A DNA stretch of 64,000 bases from Aaosphaeria pasadenensis (Eukaryota > Ascomycota > Dothideomycetes > Pleosporales), in NCBI GenBank assembly GCA_022813625.1, contig JAKLMB010000001.1:1612001-1676000 (forward strand), written 5' to 3'. The notes below the pieces were generated by a model. The model was given only the letters and a program-made list of their open reading frames with translations, was not told where the DNA came from and did not search any database. The number at the start of each line of letters is the position of its first letter. Position 1 is the stretch's first letter. Shown here piece after piece: positions 34,440 through 46,469 of this stretch. Made by a program: the position numbers and the translations under genes.

Positions 34440-34768
34440 CTAGTTGCTCGTATCTATCCATCGCATCTCGTAACGATCACCCAAATACGACGCCCTTTGT
34501 TCTCCATACATGCACACATACATGTAGATTCGGCAAAAGTAGCCATGCGTAGCCAGAAAACAACCCTCCAAATCCCCGTAATCGTTCGTCACCGCCCGGA
34601 CCTGCAACAACACCTCGTAGATCCCGACGTTAATTACTAAATATGTCATAATAGTCCTCCAGTCTAGTAAATGCCAGACGATGACGAGCATTCCTGTTGC
34701 CTGATTCGGCAGGATGGGTGTTTGTCCGTCCGTATCGCTGGTTAGCTCAAGTGTACTTGTAAGCTTTA
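34440..34768 (-). CDS. Possible coding piece of unknown function
   Basis: The minus-strand frame is open for about 110 codons, with an ATG at 34691 giving 83 residues to a TAG. The translation (LVIVWHLLDWRTIMTYLVINVGIYEVLLQVRAV) has protein-like alternation of hydrophobic and polar residues, but no family is recognised and no clear upstream exon was found. Confidence 0.2.
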
Positions 34769-35587
34769 TTTAGTGTTTGTTGTAAAGCATACTAGATTAG
34801 GCTACGAATCAGATCTTTGTTCGGAGATCGGGTTGTTTCGAGTTGATTGAGAGGGGAGTCGGATACAAGGCTGAGTCCCGAAGCGTGATGATTGACGGGA
34901 TGGTAAGAGAGTATGGTGTGAATTGCGTGACTAGCGGACTACATGAGGATCTACCTTTGTGATGTTTGGAATCGAAAGTAAGTTGGCCTTGTCGTATGTT
35001 CCGTCAAATAGAGGAGAGCTCATGGGATACAATGCTGAGATTCTTTCACTGATTTGATGAGAAATGGTTGATCCGAACTGAAGCTCGATGGCCTATCTCG
35101 TCCGGCTATAGGCAATAATTTACTCCCAGCCCCGAACATGAGGGTAGCGACATACACACTTTATTGGCACCTCGTAAGAATGCTCAAGTCTGACTCTAAG
35201 TAATGATCTACCCATCGGCCACAGTGATGTGATAGTTCAGTTCGCTGTCATGTTCGAATCCTTCATCAAATTTAACATGAAGCCACAACACTTTTGGTTC
35301 TTGCGACGGCGAGATCTTCATTTCGGCGTCATTAGAAGATACCTGGGTTATCTATCGCCATTGCCCATTTTCAACTGATGATCTGTATTCGTTGCGTGCC
35401 TTCCTTAAACCTTCGATGCACATTGATATTGGCACGTGATAGCGCGACACTGCGATATTGACTACAGCAATTTCCCTACTTATAGCAACATAACTTCCTC
35501 ACATCTACAAAGCTCTCCAGCACAGTCAAGACATTGGCATTCATATACCAGATGGACTGCTTTGCTTTGACAGCACAATCGCTATCT

Positions 35588-36015
35588 TTACATATGTTGC
35601 TTTCCCCTCAGTCCAGGCCTTCTCTGCCACTGTTCCACCCTGAGTGTCCATACATTATCGCAGATCCAACGAATCATGGCAATGACAATGTTTTCAGCTA
35701 ACGCCCATCCAGTTCCTGAAATCAATATTCGTACACGGTCGTGGCTGAACATTGTACCATCCTGGACGAGTCTCGGAAATTCAAACCTGCGGATCGTTAG
35801 CAAGCAAACTTATCGTGGGCACTGAAACTGAGACTGTCGCTGGTTGAACCTCTTATTGTGGACTCGAAATCCCGCGAAATTTTGGTCGTTCTCAGTAGTG
35901 AAAGCTTAACTTGTACGTGTCTGTACGAGTCTCCAATGGTCCTTTTGCACTGTGATTCACCGCCAGTGCCTGTGGTACCAAACAACTTCTCTCGTATCCA
36001 GGCCAACCGTAACAA
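35588..36015 (-). pseudogene. Possible decayed F-box-like gene
   Basis: Two adjacent minus-strand frames look related. The first (36015-35797) contains LLRTTKISRDFESTIRGS, close to the helix-strand pattern of fungal F-box-type domains (xVSRxFxxxIxGS). The second (35789-35588) encodes FEFPRLVQDGTMFSHDRVRILISGTGWALAE and is preceded by GCTAAC and GCAG, a plausible branch point and acceptor. No ATG opens the first frame and a good donor is missing, so an intact gene cannot be built. Low confidence. Confidence 0.25.
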
Positions 36016-36244
36016 ATGTCAAGAATCACTGCCTAGTGAAGCGTCCCAGCCTTCACTATGTTTCCACCTATAGTACATATGACCTACAGCTAAAGCAGAG
36101 GAGCAGGGTGCTCGACCATTGTCCCCACAGCGCGCGGAAATATTGGATACTTCGAAAGCTCAGATTCATCCGTTTTAATCCACACTCGTCACTACCACCC
36201 TCAACCATCGTTCAACCTGGAAGCACTGGTAGTGCCAAGCCTCC

Positions 36245-37432
36245 ATGATGTGTAAGGTCGACACTCTATATTTCAGATGTAAACATTGGGCAATAATCAA
36301 AAAATCCGAATGCGGTGGAGTCCACAGATTAGTATATAATGATGGAACCCCAAGTCTCACTGCAGCCTGCATTCCAGATTACGGCACAATCATCTCCATG
36401 GAGAGTAATTGCATGCTATGCCAGGCTGAGGAAAAGAACAAAGAGTACGACAAACAGTTGAATCTGGCCGTAGGGTTCACCCAATTTGTGGCACAGCGCC
36501 GAGACCCGGTCCTCAATAGGGCTGTCTGGGTGTTGTATGATGAACTTCGAGATTCAATCAACAAAAAGAAATACGCTATTGGCCGCATCCAAGCATGCTG
36601 CCGTGGCAAAGTCTCTTTCCAGAAGCCTACAATACAAGGAAAACGTAGCAACACACGGAGGGCCTCCCTGCTGCGCGAGGAAGTCACACATCTAGACCAC
36701 GGGCCCGTGGTTGAAAATGAATCAAAGGGCGAGACCACTGCGTCTGACGATGACTCTATCGACAAGCTGACATTGGTACCCACCGTAGCCGTCCAGCACA
36801 TCGGCGAACACGCCCCCGAGCAAATGGACGAATCTCCAGTAGAGAACGCGATGGACCAAGGCACAGGTGTTATTACTATATCGCAATTCACGCCGATCAA
36901 CACGCCAGCAAACATCCAACCCAGCGAGGAAGACCACGAGCCAATGATCGAAGACCAGGAGCCAATGGATGAAGACACTGAACCAATGATCGAAGACGAC
37001 CTACCAATGCTTGAGGATGACGAGGACCCCTCGCCTCCCTCAGACATTTCTCCAGAGCAACTTCACGAAGGTATCAATCCACCCACCACACAGCCCGAAG
37101 AAACCGCACACAGTGCTGCCAACCTTGAAGCCAACGTCACTCCTACAGCACCGCACGAACCCCCAGAATCCTCAGCGAGCATGCCAATCTCGACGGTCTC
37201 CGAAGAATCCATAGGCATCGATCCCAACAATCTAGAACAACAAATACGCATCAAGGTAATGACGGGAATGTTCTGGGATACCGTCAATGGCAAGATACCG
37301 TTACCAGTTCAAACAAGGGGTAGATCTGCATACACTACCCCTGCGTTTGCTGCACAAGCACAAGCAGGAAGTTCCTCATCTGCTTCTCAACGGGTCGCTG
37401 GGGGGACGGAGAGTATGGATACGTCTGGGTAA
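36245..37432 (+). CDS. Unknown protein: Cys-rich N-terminal domain plus acidic EPMxED repeats
   Basis: Single exon, 395 residues, tandem ATGs at 36245 and 36248. The first 65 residues (MCKVDTLYFRCKHW, KKSECGG, AACIPDY, NCMLCQAEEKNKEYD) place at least six Cys and two His in C-x-x-C-like spacing, suggesting a small zinc-binding fold of a type seen at the start of many uncharacterised fungal proteins. A helical stretch follows (FTQFVAQRRDPVLNRAVWVLYDELRDSIN). The middle is acidic with four tandem blocks EPMIEDQ, EPMDEDT, EPMIEDD, LPMLEDD. The C-terminal quarter is Pro/Ser/Thr-rich with a short ordered piece QIRIKVMTGMFWDTVNGKIPLP. No enzyme motif. Cell location unknown. Confidence 0.75.
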   Translation: MMCKVDTLYFRCKHWAIIKKSECGGVHRLVYNDGTPSLTAACIPDYGTIISMESNCMLCQAEEKNKEYDKQLNLAVGFTQFVAQRRDPVLNRAVWVLYDELRDSINKKKYAIGRIQACCRGKVSFQKPTIQGKRSNTRRASLLREEVTHLDHGPVVENESKGETTASDDDSIDKLTLVPTVAVQHIGEHAPEQMDESPVENAMDQGTGVITISQFTPINTPANIQPSEEDHEPMIEDQEPMDEDTEPMIEDDLPMLEDDEDPSPPSDISPEQLHEGINPPTTQPEETAHSAANLEANVTPTAPHEPPESSASMPISTVSEESIGIDPNNLEQQIRIKVMTGMFWDTVNGKIPLPVQTRGRSAYTTPAFAAQAQAGSSSSASQRVAGGTESMDTSG

Positions 37433-38198
37433 CTGTCTGTCTGTCTGTCTGTTCGTTTTCTATCGAGAGTGAAATAGAGGGCACTATGGACGTTCAATCG
37501 TTCTTTCATTCACTTGAGCATAAGAACATCAATGAAAATCCTTATCATATCATATTGTCATCGTCATTCCTTGATAGTTGTGCTTTGCTATGTTTTCTCT
37601 ATTTTCCTTCCAGTAGGTCTCACGTCTAACAACGGCAACCAAAACCGTGCTTCTCAATTATCATTTTCTCCTCCTTCGCCACCACCACCAGGGCAGGAGA
37701 GAACAAGAAAAAACGCCTGAAATGTATGTATGTTTGTGGTACCGCTAAAATGCTCGAATCGTGAATCCGAAAAAAGAGGTTGTATTCCCTTGTCCCATGT
37801 TGGAACGCGAGGTCGCCTGGTGTGTTTGCCTATCTGCCTGCCTAACGTACCGTACTGCATGATCAAAGGGACACAGGAGGTGGAGGAATTGGTCGGTGGT
37901 TGTGTCAGTCAGTCGACAGATTGGAGTTTGGCAGTTCGACTTGGCCGGATTGATAGGCTTTCAGCGTGACAATCCCGAGTTTTGGGCTATGTTCCTGTCG
38001 TTTTCGATGTTTGGGTGCTGCAGTGGGTGAGAAGTTTTCTTCTTTCTTTCTTTTCGAAATATTCGTGGGTATCATTGTACGGGGACACTTGTCGATTCCT
38101 TCGCACTCTCAACCCGGTCTGCGAGCCCTGTTGCTTCGAACGTGGGGCGTCCATCACTTCCCCCCAAAGAGAGACTTAGCCGTGGCCGACGCCTTCTC
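37433..38198. other. Convergent intergenic region
   Basis: Between two gene 3' ends. A (CTGT)n tract at 37434-37451 directly follows the stop of the upstream gene. No gene supported. Confidence 0.45.
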
Positions 38199-39600
38199 CT
38201 AGAGCCTGTCGTACCCGCCTCCCATCTGCCTGCCACCACCGAGTCCCAAGCCGGGTCCGCCTCCTCCCATCATCGGGTCCAGGTAGTTGCCATCGCCGCC
38301 GGGCCACCCGCTGGCCCTGCGGTTCTGCGACTTGGTGTGCTCCACGATGTAGCTCTTCTTGCCGAGCTCCCTGGCCGAGGACGTCGAGTTCGTGATTGCG
38401 GATAGTAGGGCCACGAGTTGCACGTCCGAGGCTTCCTGCTGGGATTCAAGGGTGAAGGCTTCGGTGTCCGGGGGCGAGAGGATGTTGATGCGGGATAGGG
38501 TGGCGGATATGCTGCGGAGGATGGTGTGGTTGAGTGGGAGTGGGTGCTCGGCGTCTGGGGTGGGGTTGAAGGGTTTCGAAGGGTCGGAGAGGTAGGATGG
38601 AGGTAGGGAGGCGAGGTATGCGCGGAGGAGGGAGATTCGTCGGCTCAGCATGCGGATGGCGTTCATCTTTGCGGTGAGGGTTGAGAGTACTGGGGTGGGT
38701 CAGTGTGAGCTGTTAGGGTTGGGATGGTGGTTGGTGGCAGTCTTACCTTCTTCATCTTCGGCGGTCAGAACGTTTGACTCATCTATCGCCTCTTCTTTTG
38801 GCTTCTCTTTCTGCTTGCCCTTTCCTTTCTTGCTTTTATCCTCTTCGGCCGCCTTGGGGTCGGCTTTCGTTGCGCCATCTGAGCCTCCCTCAACCGCCGT
38901 AGCATTGCCACCTCCCCTTGCAACAAAATCTACGCCGATCATCTCTGCCTCACCCGTCTCAATGGAGTATACCAGTTCTCTGAATTTTACAGCTTTTGCT
39001 TGGACTGCACCGTCGATGTCCATAGCTTTGTCATTGGGGCCTCCAGCCGCGCTCTCAAAGACTGATTCGTAAAGGGTAAGAGGAAGCTTCCCGGCAGCCG
39101 TGGCTTCTGAAGAGGCATCTTCCGCATGGAAAAGAACAAGAATCGGCGCTTCATTAATTTGTGATATGTAATTGTGGATGGGTAGGAGGTATGGTTGCGG
39201 ACCAGAGCTAGGGCCCAAGGTAAACCATCCAACAAGGTCGAGTTGAGGTTGCTTGTGCACAATCTTGACTGTAAATCTGTCAGAACAGCACTTCATCGTA
39301 GAAAGTTTATGTACTGCACATACACTCATCGAGCCGCTTCTTAAACCACTCGTCATCCACCTCAATATCGCCCTCAGCATTGGTCTGCAGCTTGGCCTGG
39401 AACGCCACTTCCATGGTGATATCTTGACCATTTTGTTGGCCAATTATTGCCCCTACGACGGGACCAGGCAGTTTCCGAAGTGTATGCCGGGTTATACAGT
39501 CTGATATTGTGAGGAGCACCAGCGGATGGAGCTGTATGGTGGGGCTAGTGTCGGACGCCCGCGCCGTTGAAATGAGAGGATTCGTGGATTGATCTGCCAT
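38199..39600 (-). CDS. CSN6: COP9 signalosome subunit 6
   Basis: Three exons (39600-39324, 39268-38747, 38689-38199) give 429 residues. An MPN domain fills the first 170: TIQLHPLVLLTISDCITRH, GAIIGQQNG, FQAKLQT, LDLVGWFTLG, INEAPILVLFH. It lacks the HxHx7SxxD metal site of CSN5, as CSN6 does. A charged Lys/Glu/Asp insertion (about 225-300) precedes the conserved C-terminal helices MNAIRMLSRRISLLRAYL and TILRSISATLSRINIL, which pack in the signalosome helical bundle. The tail is Gly-rich and ends GGGYDRL. The CSN removes Nedd8 from cullins and controls fungal development. For intron 1, I prefer the GTATGT donor, giving DEFKIVHKQPQLD; a donor two bases earlier also stays in frame. Confidence 0.92.
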
Positions 39601-40294
39601 TTTTCCAAGTCACTATATTCTGAGAGTCTTGGGTGTTTTGATTCGAGAGAGGAGTAGGCAGGAGTGAGGAGAAGGGTATTGTCAATTATCGGGACGTTGG
39701 GAGAGCTTCATCCTCCCAGGCAGTTATGGCTTGGCGGCGGGCGGCGAGCGGCGTAACGGAGCCTGGAGAAACTATGTCACCGTCACACGTGAGAGCGCAT
39801 CAGTCACTTTCGCGGGTATGATGTAATCGGCAAAAGATCAACACTCCACTTCGCGTCCTTGCGAAGTCGAGAACCATCCTGGTTAATATTCCACCCTTTC
39901 AACATGCAGTAACTACTGATGCATTGAGCCAAAAGCTTCGCTTCATCATCAACAATTCCGAAGCATATGAGGTCAAGCTTTGCGAAGACGGATTATCATT
40001 TCTATGATTCAATTTGCGCCAGAGTTAATTTCCTAATGAAAGAATGATCTCCCTATTCCAGTCCCCTTAATCCATGCCAATTATTGTTGGCTAGAAATCC
40101 GAAAACGAGTCGATCTGGTATCTTCGCCTCACCGACCATGTCCAGAACGCCCAAACCGTCAATTCGACTTGCTCAACCGATACGTCTAAATCTTGTCTAT
40201 CTCATCATTAAAGAACCAATCATGAATTATAGTGTCCTCAACCAATGACACGTAAGGTATTTTCATGTGTTAAGCCGAAAGGAGACGCACGTGT
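39601..40294. other. CSN6 upstream region
   Basis: About 690 bp between the CSN6 start and the 3' end of the dehydrogenase gene. No gene or named site seen. Confidence 0.4.
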
Positions 40295-41680
40295 CTACGT
40301 TTCGATAAGGACTTTCAACACGAGCTTGCCATCTTTGTCGACCGTTTTACCAGCAGTCTCAAAGGCGTCTTTTGCTGAAGCGAGGCCTTTGAACCTATGT
40401 GTGACCATGTTGTCAAGGCTTGGAAGGGCACCGGAAGAAAGAATCTTCATGCCAACCGGGTATGTGTTTGCATAACGGAAGATGCCAATGATATCGACCT
40501 CCTTGAGATGAGAGGCAGACATAGGAAGAGTCTGTATCGGTGTTCCCATACCAACCATAACAAGCTTTCCGCCTGGTCTCGTTGCCTAATACACAATTAG
40601 CGGTCAAGAACAAGCAATGGAACATCTATCAGCAACGTACGTAGAGACCAGCTTGCATGCATATCTCCTTGCCAGTGCAGTCGAACGTGATATCGGCACC
40701 CTCGAAATCTGGATCATTGAGAGAGGCAATCTGTGTGATATCTCCCGCGATATCTTTTGCCGCATCAAATTTCTCGGCCGTCTCATTGAGATGTCTCCTA
40801 GGAGAAACGATGTAACCCTTGTGCGCAAACCCGTTGGAGAGGGCATAATTCACACGGCCACTGTCAATATCGGCAATCACAACGGTTGTTGCACCAGACA
40901 ATTTCGCCATGGCCGCAACTAGCAGACCCACAGTGCCCGCTCCAAAGACAATAGCGGTATCGCCCTGCTCCACTGTCGCTCTGCGGGTTGCATGGATAGC
41001 AACGGACAGTGGTTCTAGCAGGGCTGCTGCCTCAAGCGAGACATGCGAGGGGACTCTGAATTGGGTATAAGTAAGGTTGCTTTTTCCACAGCTAATGCGA
41101 GACATACTTGTAGCACCATTTTGCGGGGTGATTGATGCGCTCCTGTAGTGTCCCCTGGAAGTGAGGTACAGACTTGGCACTACTTCGAAACCTCATGCTA
41201 GGGCATAGGTTGTATCGGCCTTTTTGACATGAGCGACAGTTGTCACACGGAACGCCTACTTCCAACGCCACCCGGTCGCCAATCTGAAAGCCAGCGACTG
41301 CATCTCCGATCGCTACCACAACTCCGGAAGACTCATGGCCTAGAGACAGTGGCTGGCAAGCCTGTAGATCTCCGTTGCGGAACTTGCTATAGTAGGAACA
41401 ATCGCTACCACAGATTCCAGTAGCTTTGATAGCGATCTGGAGTTCATTGGGTCCAGGATCGGATATGGTCCGCGTTTCCTAATTCAACGGTTAGCTGCTA
41501 ACCTCAACACATCACGAACCCCCACGAACCACCGCCGTGTGGGATGAATTCAACAAAACGGGGAAAGCATACGAGCCGCAAATCCCTTGGCCCATGCAAG
41601 ACGGAAGCTTGAATGGAAGGAGCTTTGGAGTAGTGCCTTGCTGGGATTGGGTAGATATCCGCGAGCGCTGAGGGAGCCAT
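40295..41680 (-). CDS. Zinc-dependent medium-chain dehydrogenase, sorbitol/xylitol dehydrogenase-like
   Basis: Four exons (41680-41573, 41478-41108, 41055-40641, 40585-40295) give 394 residues. Catalytic zinc ligands are present: Cys in TGICGSDCSYY, His-Glu in LGHESSGVV, and Glu in LLEPLSVAIHA. The structural zinc loop has four Cys, CDNCRSCQKGRYNLC. The NAD-binding glycines lie in GAGTVGLLVAAMAK, followed by the acidic strand end VIADIDSGR, Asp favouring NAD over NADP. This matches polyol dehydrogenases (sorbitol, xylitol, L-arabinitol) of the MDR superfamily; which polyol is used cannot be told. It starts MAPSALADIYPIPARHYSK, an N-terminal extension relative to the usual 350-360 residues, and has an insertion in IGIFRYANTYPVG-flanking regions typical of the family. 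Confidence 0.9.
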
Positions 41681-44600
41681 TACGAAAGAATTGATGGAAT
41701 GAAATTGTCAGAAGAGATGAGTATGAGACGGGAAGGAGAAAGATAGCTCGCTCAACACCCCACGGGAACGTGGAGGGTTTATACATGGCGGAAACGGCCT
41801 ACGATCAACAGAACTCTGGCGCAGAGCTGGGCCTGCTTTCTCGTTCGTGCATCGGCCAGATAGGAAATCGCATGAAAAGTACCAAAGCTACCACGTCATT
41901 TGCTGGGCGCATCCAATCTGGCGTGGTACATGGTCTACATGGATGAGTATGCGTACGACTACTCGGGATGGATGGCTTCGCGTAGTCTTTTCTTTATCCC
42001 GTTACGCTGAGCATTGTATGTGGCTAGATCTTCATGGGGATGGGATAGGCCCAGGGGATGGAGTGCTCAACCAGCTTTGCAGAATGGGCAAGTGCTTCGA
42101 CCTACTTTCTGCCGGATCAGCAGAATGTTAGGTCCATTACATGGGACGGCATGCTGGACGCGGGCAGATGCACAGGGGTCTGGAAACGATGGAATAATAG
42201 AATGCTGTCTGAGGTGGACTGTTTCGCGTGCAAACTGGTCTATCATTCAACATGAGAGGCTGTGAAACAGCGATAAGGCATGATACGAGCAGCGAGCCCT
42301 CGTCGAAAGATGCCTTAGAACACTGCATCTTGCCGGTAGTATCTGGTAGTGCGTGCAGCAGTCCATTGCTGCAGTGGGCCCATGTTTTCTGGGCGGTGCA
42401 GGAAACGTTCAGGCTGATATGCGGCCGAACATGTCCCTAGGCGTCGTCGTTGGAGCACGCCTTCGCAACACCACTGGCGAAAGGCAGGCTCATCAATCTC
42501 GGAGCGCTACCTGCCAGATATCTGGTAAAAATGAATCGCTACTACTGGCCAGAATATTGGATCAATTGCTGGCAATTTTCCAGAAGCCCCCAGGGATTGC
42601 GTGCGCGGGCCCGGTCCGCAATATACTCTTATACTCAGGGGCGACTTTGACTGTACTGTGTACAGATATCGGACGAGCTCGCCTCCAGAGACAACGGCAG
42701 CCGGTACGAATAACGACAGATCCGTGATGTGGTACCTTAGCAGGATGTTTAATGGATGGCTAACGGGCACGACGGGATGTCAATGGTTTCGCCAATGGGA
42801 GGTCACAATCTCTGGGCGGCATCTGCTACCGAAGTGAGGGACTGAGTTTGACGGATTCCTGAGCAGCCGTTACCGCTCTGCTGGGACAGCCATGTGCAGG
42901 CAAGTCTTATCAGAAGCATCACCACACTGCTCTTCTAATTGCACCACTCGCCCTAATGCTGGCCACCACTTCCCGCCATCGATCACCATCGGCTCCAGCT
43001 GGCTTCACGGCATTCGCCAGTCCAGGTCGCCAATGGCCGCAAGTCGGGACGATGATGTCCTAGAACAAGCAAGGAGCGCGAGATCCAAGAGCAAGTTGAT
43101 GTTGAGTAAGATGGGGATCAATAGCCAAGCGCAACAGGTGCGCCGACCGAGGGCACTAAGGAAGAAGTCAAGTTTCTTCCATCCATACACTGTATACGAG
43201 CCGGAGGACAAACACACTACATTTTCTAGCATGTGTTTGGTGCATTGCATGCTCGCAACGAAAGCGGCCTGCCTAACCCGCTACCGTCCTCCTTTGTGTG
43301 TGTAACAGCCTTCAAAGAACTGTTGACTATCTTTGCCCGGCCGGCGAGCATGAAGAGAACAAGGTCGACAATCAATCGCGTAGCCGTTGATCGTGATGGT
43401 TGGCCCATGCCGGTATGTGCCCGCGGCAAGTCGATAAGTTGTACCACCTTCAACGTCTCGTCTATCTTTCTCCGATTGCCCAAAACATAGGACTATGACC
43501 ACTATCTGATGCCACCCGGGCCGGTAGAGCACCCTCATGGCTTCCCTAGTCAAACCTAGTCGTGCCAATCCAAACCAACCGACAGGGTCCCTCGAATGCT
43601 CTTGCATCCTCTCAGCGTGTTGCATGCCCTGAACACCAAATGCATTCGAATAATGCCATGCGCAGGCCAACTGATAAGGCACGTTTTTGAGATTTATATT
43701 GCAGACAGGCCCCTACGCCCAGATCAGCGCGACAGGCCGGCGACAGGACCCCCGTCCCTCCCGTATGCTCCACCACTCTACGCAACTTCCCGTCAAACGG
43801 GCGCGACGCAACCACCTTGACGCTTATGCATGGTATGATAAATCGAGTAGGCGGTGAACTGCGCTGATTACCACGCCGCACTCGTCTTGCCTCTGCGTTC
43901 CGCAATTCTTCTGTCTCCGTTTCGAATAGAATTCGGACATTTAACCTCATGGCGCCGCGGCGGTGAAGATATTCACTCTTAGCAAGACTTACCAACTTTG
44001 TCTGTCTAGCCTCGTCGCGTCGTGGCATGCATTTGAAGGCACGAGTCGATCGTGCATTTGTCAGGTATTCCTCTTCACCACTTCCATTACGAGCGAGTTC
44101 GGAGAGGACTGTCCGCTCCCACAGTGATAATAACACCGTCGTTAAGTTTGCTTTGGTCCACCGGCGAGCCACAGGGTGCCGGTGCTTCTTCTGACTGGCC
44201 GTGGCCATTCCAGAATATGCACGATGTTTTTGGCGGTCAACCGACAGTCCCCTTTTACCTACACCCAAGCCCTGAGCAGCATATTGGAATACCTGGCCTT
44301 ATAATCACCCATGCGATCATAATTATATCGAAATCCCAAAGCGACAATGTCTTCTTAAGCCCGCTTGATGAGTGCAATCGCCGGTGTTCCGGGTGAAGAC
44401 TGCATCAAAATCCCAAGTCGACAGTGTTTCTGCGCAACCCTGATTTGATCTCGGATAAGAGCTAGGAGCTATATGCCTATACCCAGCAAACCACACACCA
44501 GGTCTTCTCGGCAAAGCCGACAGTAGCGTGATCAAGGGCTTCGAAACGGTCTATAGCTGAACGAATCTTGCTCGCTATCTATGCGCATCCTACACCATCA

Positions 44601-44764
44601 TCACTGGACCCCAGCACTATACTCGAAAAGTCAACGATAGAGCCGCACGTAAACTCAATTATCAAAACCCGAAGCCGTTTTGTGGAGAGACCTGCTATGG
44701 TGTAATCTCCACAAACTTGGCCACGAGACTATGGAAATTGCCTCAGGTTGTTTTGCTACAAAGT
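41681..44764. other. 3-kb gene-free region
   Basis: Many short frames exist on both strands but none has an ATG-started, recognisable protein or consistent splice structure. The largest, 218 codons at 43612-44268 minus, has no domain and random Cys/Arg-rich composition. The left end is the dehydrogenase promoter. It may hold decayed sequence, but I see no transposon ends. Confidence 0.4.
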
Positions 44765-46469
44765 TTACAAAGAACTCCTTGTTCCAAAGCCCTGATTTTC
44801 CAACCATTTCCGGATAATAGCATTCACTTCCTCCGGCTTCTGGGTCAGAGCCCAGTGCGTAGAAGCGACCTCTCCTCTGGTCAAATTTGGAATTAGCTGA
44901 TCCATACTTTGGGACATCTCTGGCTTCAAGACGGAGTCAAATGTGGCCTGGATGAACAATGCAGGAGTATGGATCTTCTTTTGATCGAGCAATCTAATGG
45001 CCATTAGGAAACGTTGAACCTAAAGACGGTAACTTATACTTACCCCTGATCTTCTTCCCAATTCGCTCTCCTCGTTCGATACCAGTTCACTATCGTGTGG
45101 TCAGTTATGCAAGAGTTGGATGGCCCCGCACTTCTACGTACAAGTACTGTGAATTCCGTGGCGGGAATATTCTTTCACGTAGTAGTCGAGGATCTGTAGA
45201 TCTGTCAGCAGACCGCAACCGTGCAAGGAGTCACAAGACCGCTGGAGTATCGAACGCGATGTGAGAGTGGCAACGGTATTGCCTCTTTCTCGGAAAAAGA
45301 GAGCCCCGATACTCTACATCATACGTTCACTGCAGCAATCGACAGGCTTTCGGGGAATCTAGAAACACACCTTGCCGTTCAGGAGTCTACTATCACCAAT
45401 GATGGGAAGATTTTCGACGAGAACGCCTTTGTGCGGGTCGAACGGCTCCTCCCTGTTCGGTCCGCGGCCTCCATAGATGCCTTTCAGGAATTGGCGAATG
45501 GACTGCTCATCATTGACGCTCTTCTCGACCTCGCCCGAAGCCAGATGAATCTGGTAGCCGAACTGTGGCAACGGGCCTTTAACAAGGTCCTCCAGGGAGA
45601 GATATTGCTCATGGGGTGGAGTGTAAGGGGTGCAGACTGCGAACACATGAGAGATCAATTTGGGATACCTGCTCAACGTCAGTCCATTGCCACATCTAGA
45701 TTTCAGGTGACGAAGTATACCATTGTGCACATCGCCACACGACGAAGCCTCCCCTAGTTGGTCAATTAGCATACATAGACCTATCAAAACGTTACACAGA
45801 TAGTAGAATCCTTACCAGTCATGGCCTCCAAGAATGATCTGCTCCGCGCCAACGTGTTTGGCAAGAGCTGCGATGTCATCTGAGGCTCTCTTGAGACCGT
45901 ATAGATTAATGGGATTGGGAGGAACTTTGGGGGCGTCCTGTAACCCAAGGTTAGCGCTCCCGTATCCCCACGCAGGAAGCCCTTCGTGCCCCACGTTTCC
46001 TCCGCCATGGCGCGGGAAGTTGCGTGGGTTTGCGAGAAGAAGGTACAATCAAAAAAGCTTCCCGAAGACATAGTGATATCATGAAGCATAAGCGATAGAA
46101 GGAAATCTGGCTTACTGTGCCTCCGAATCCCATTAAATCTGGCGCCACGACCCGAAGGCCCATGCCCAGAAGTTGAGGGATCTGGTATCTCCAACCAAGG
46201 CTTAGGTCGGGCCATCCATGAATCTGCGCATCGCGACCAGTCTGTTAGTTACTGATGATGACTTGCAAGCGTAGGTGTATGCAACCCGCAGCAGATTGGT
46301 TTAACCACCGGCTGTTCGTGAGACGGATCCGATAACTTACCAGAAAGACGGTAGCATTGAATTGACCGCCAGGAGGGACAGCGTAGAGATAGTGGTAATT
46401 GAGCCCATTCAGTACAGCCGTCTTATGTTCGATCCGACTGTCGTCGGGTTCGATTGGCTGAAGTGACAT
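44765..46469 (-). CDS. Epoxide hydrolase (alpha/beta-hydrolase fold), 8 exons
   Basis: Exons: 46469-46341, 46223-46116, 45937-45816, 45753-45721, 45668-45371, 45193-45142, 45089-45044, 44993-44765; 338 residues, all in frame. Oxyanion motif HGWPDLSLGWRYQIP, then VAPDLMGFGGT, and nucleophile motif GGHDWGG (D119), split by an intron. CTPYTPPHEQYLSLEDL and the cap-domain FGYQIHLASGE follow, including a conserved Tyr. ILDYYVKEYSRHG and LNWYRTRRANWEED carry the second cap Tyr. PALFIQATFDSVL (acid strand) and ASTHWALTQKPEEVN (catalytic His) finish the fold. The enzyme opens epoxides to diols via a covalent Asp ester. Two introns are long (177-178 nt), the fourth exon is 33 nt. No signal peptide, so cytosolic or peroxisomal; the C terminus SSL is a weak PTS1-like ending. 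Confidence 0.9.

Larger units (their letters stand above)
31255..36244. other. 5-kb gene-poor region
   Basis: The longest stretch without a confident gene. 31255-32300 is the upstream region of the basic protein gene. 32720-33560 is rich in C and T on the plus strand with a (CAT)n run at 33445-33464, like a long leader. Possible decayed or unrecognised minus-strand coding pieces are listed separately at 34440-34760 and 35588-36015. The final part is the promoter of the gene at 36245. Confidence 0.4.

Noticed and set aside
36379..37047. 222-codon antisense frame rich in Ser
   Set aside because: It is the complement of the acidic repeat region of the sense gene.
43612..44268. 218-codon minus-strand open frame
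   Set aside because: No recognisable family, arginine-rich composition expected from the base content, no supporting gene signals.
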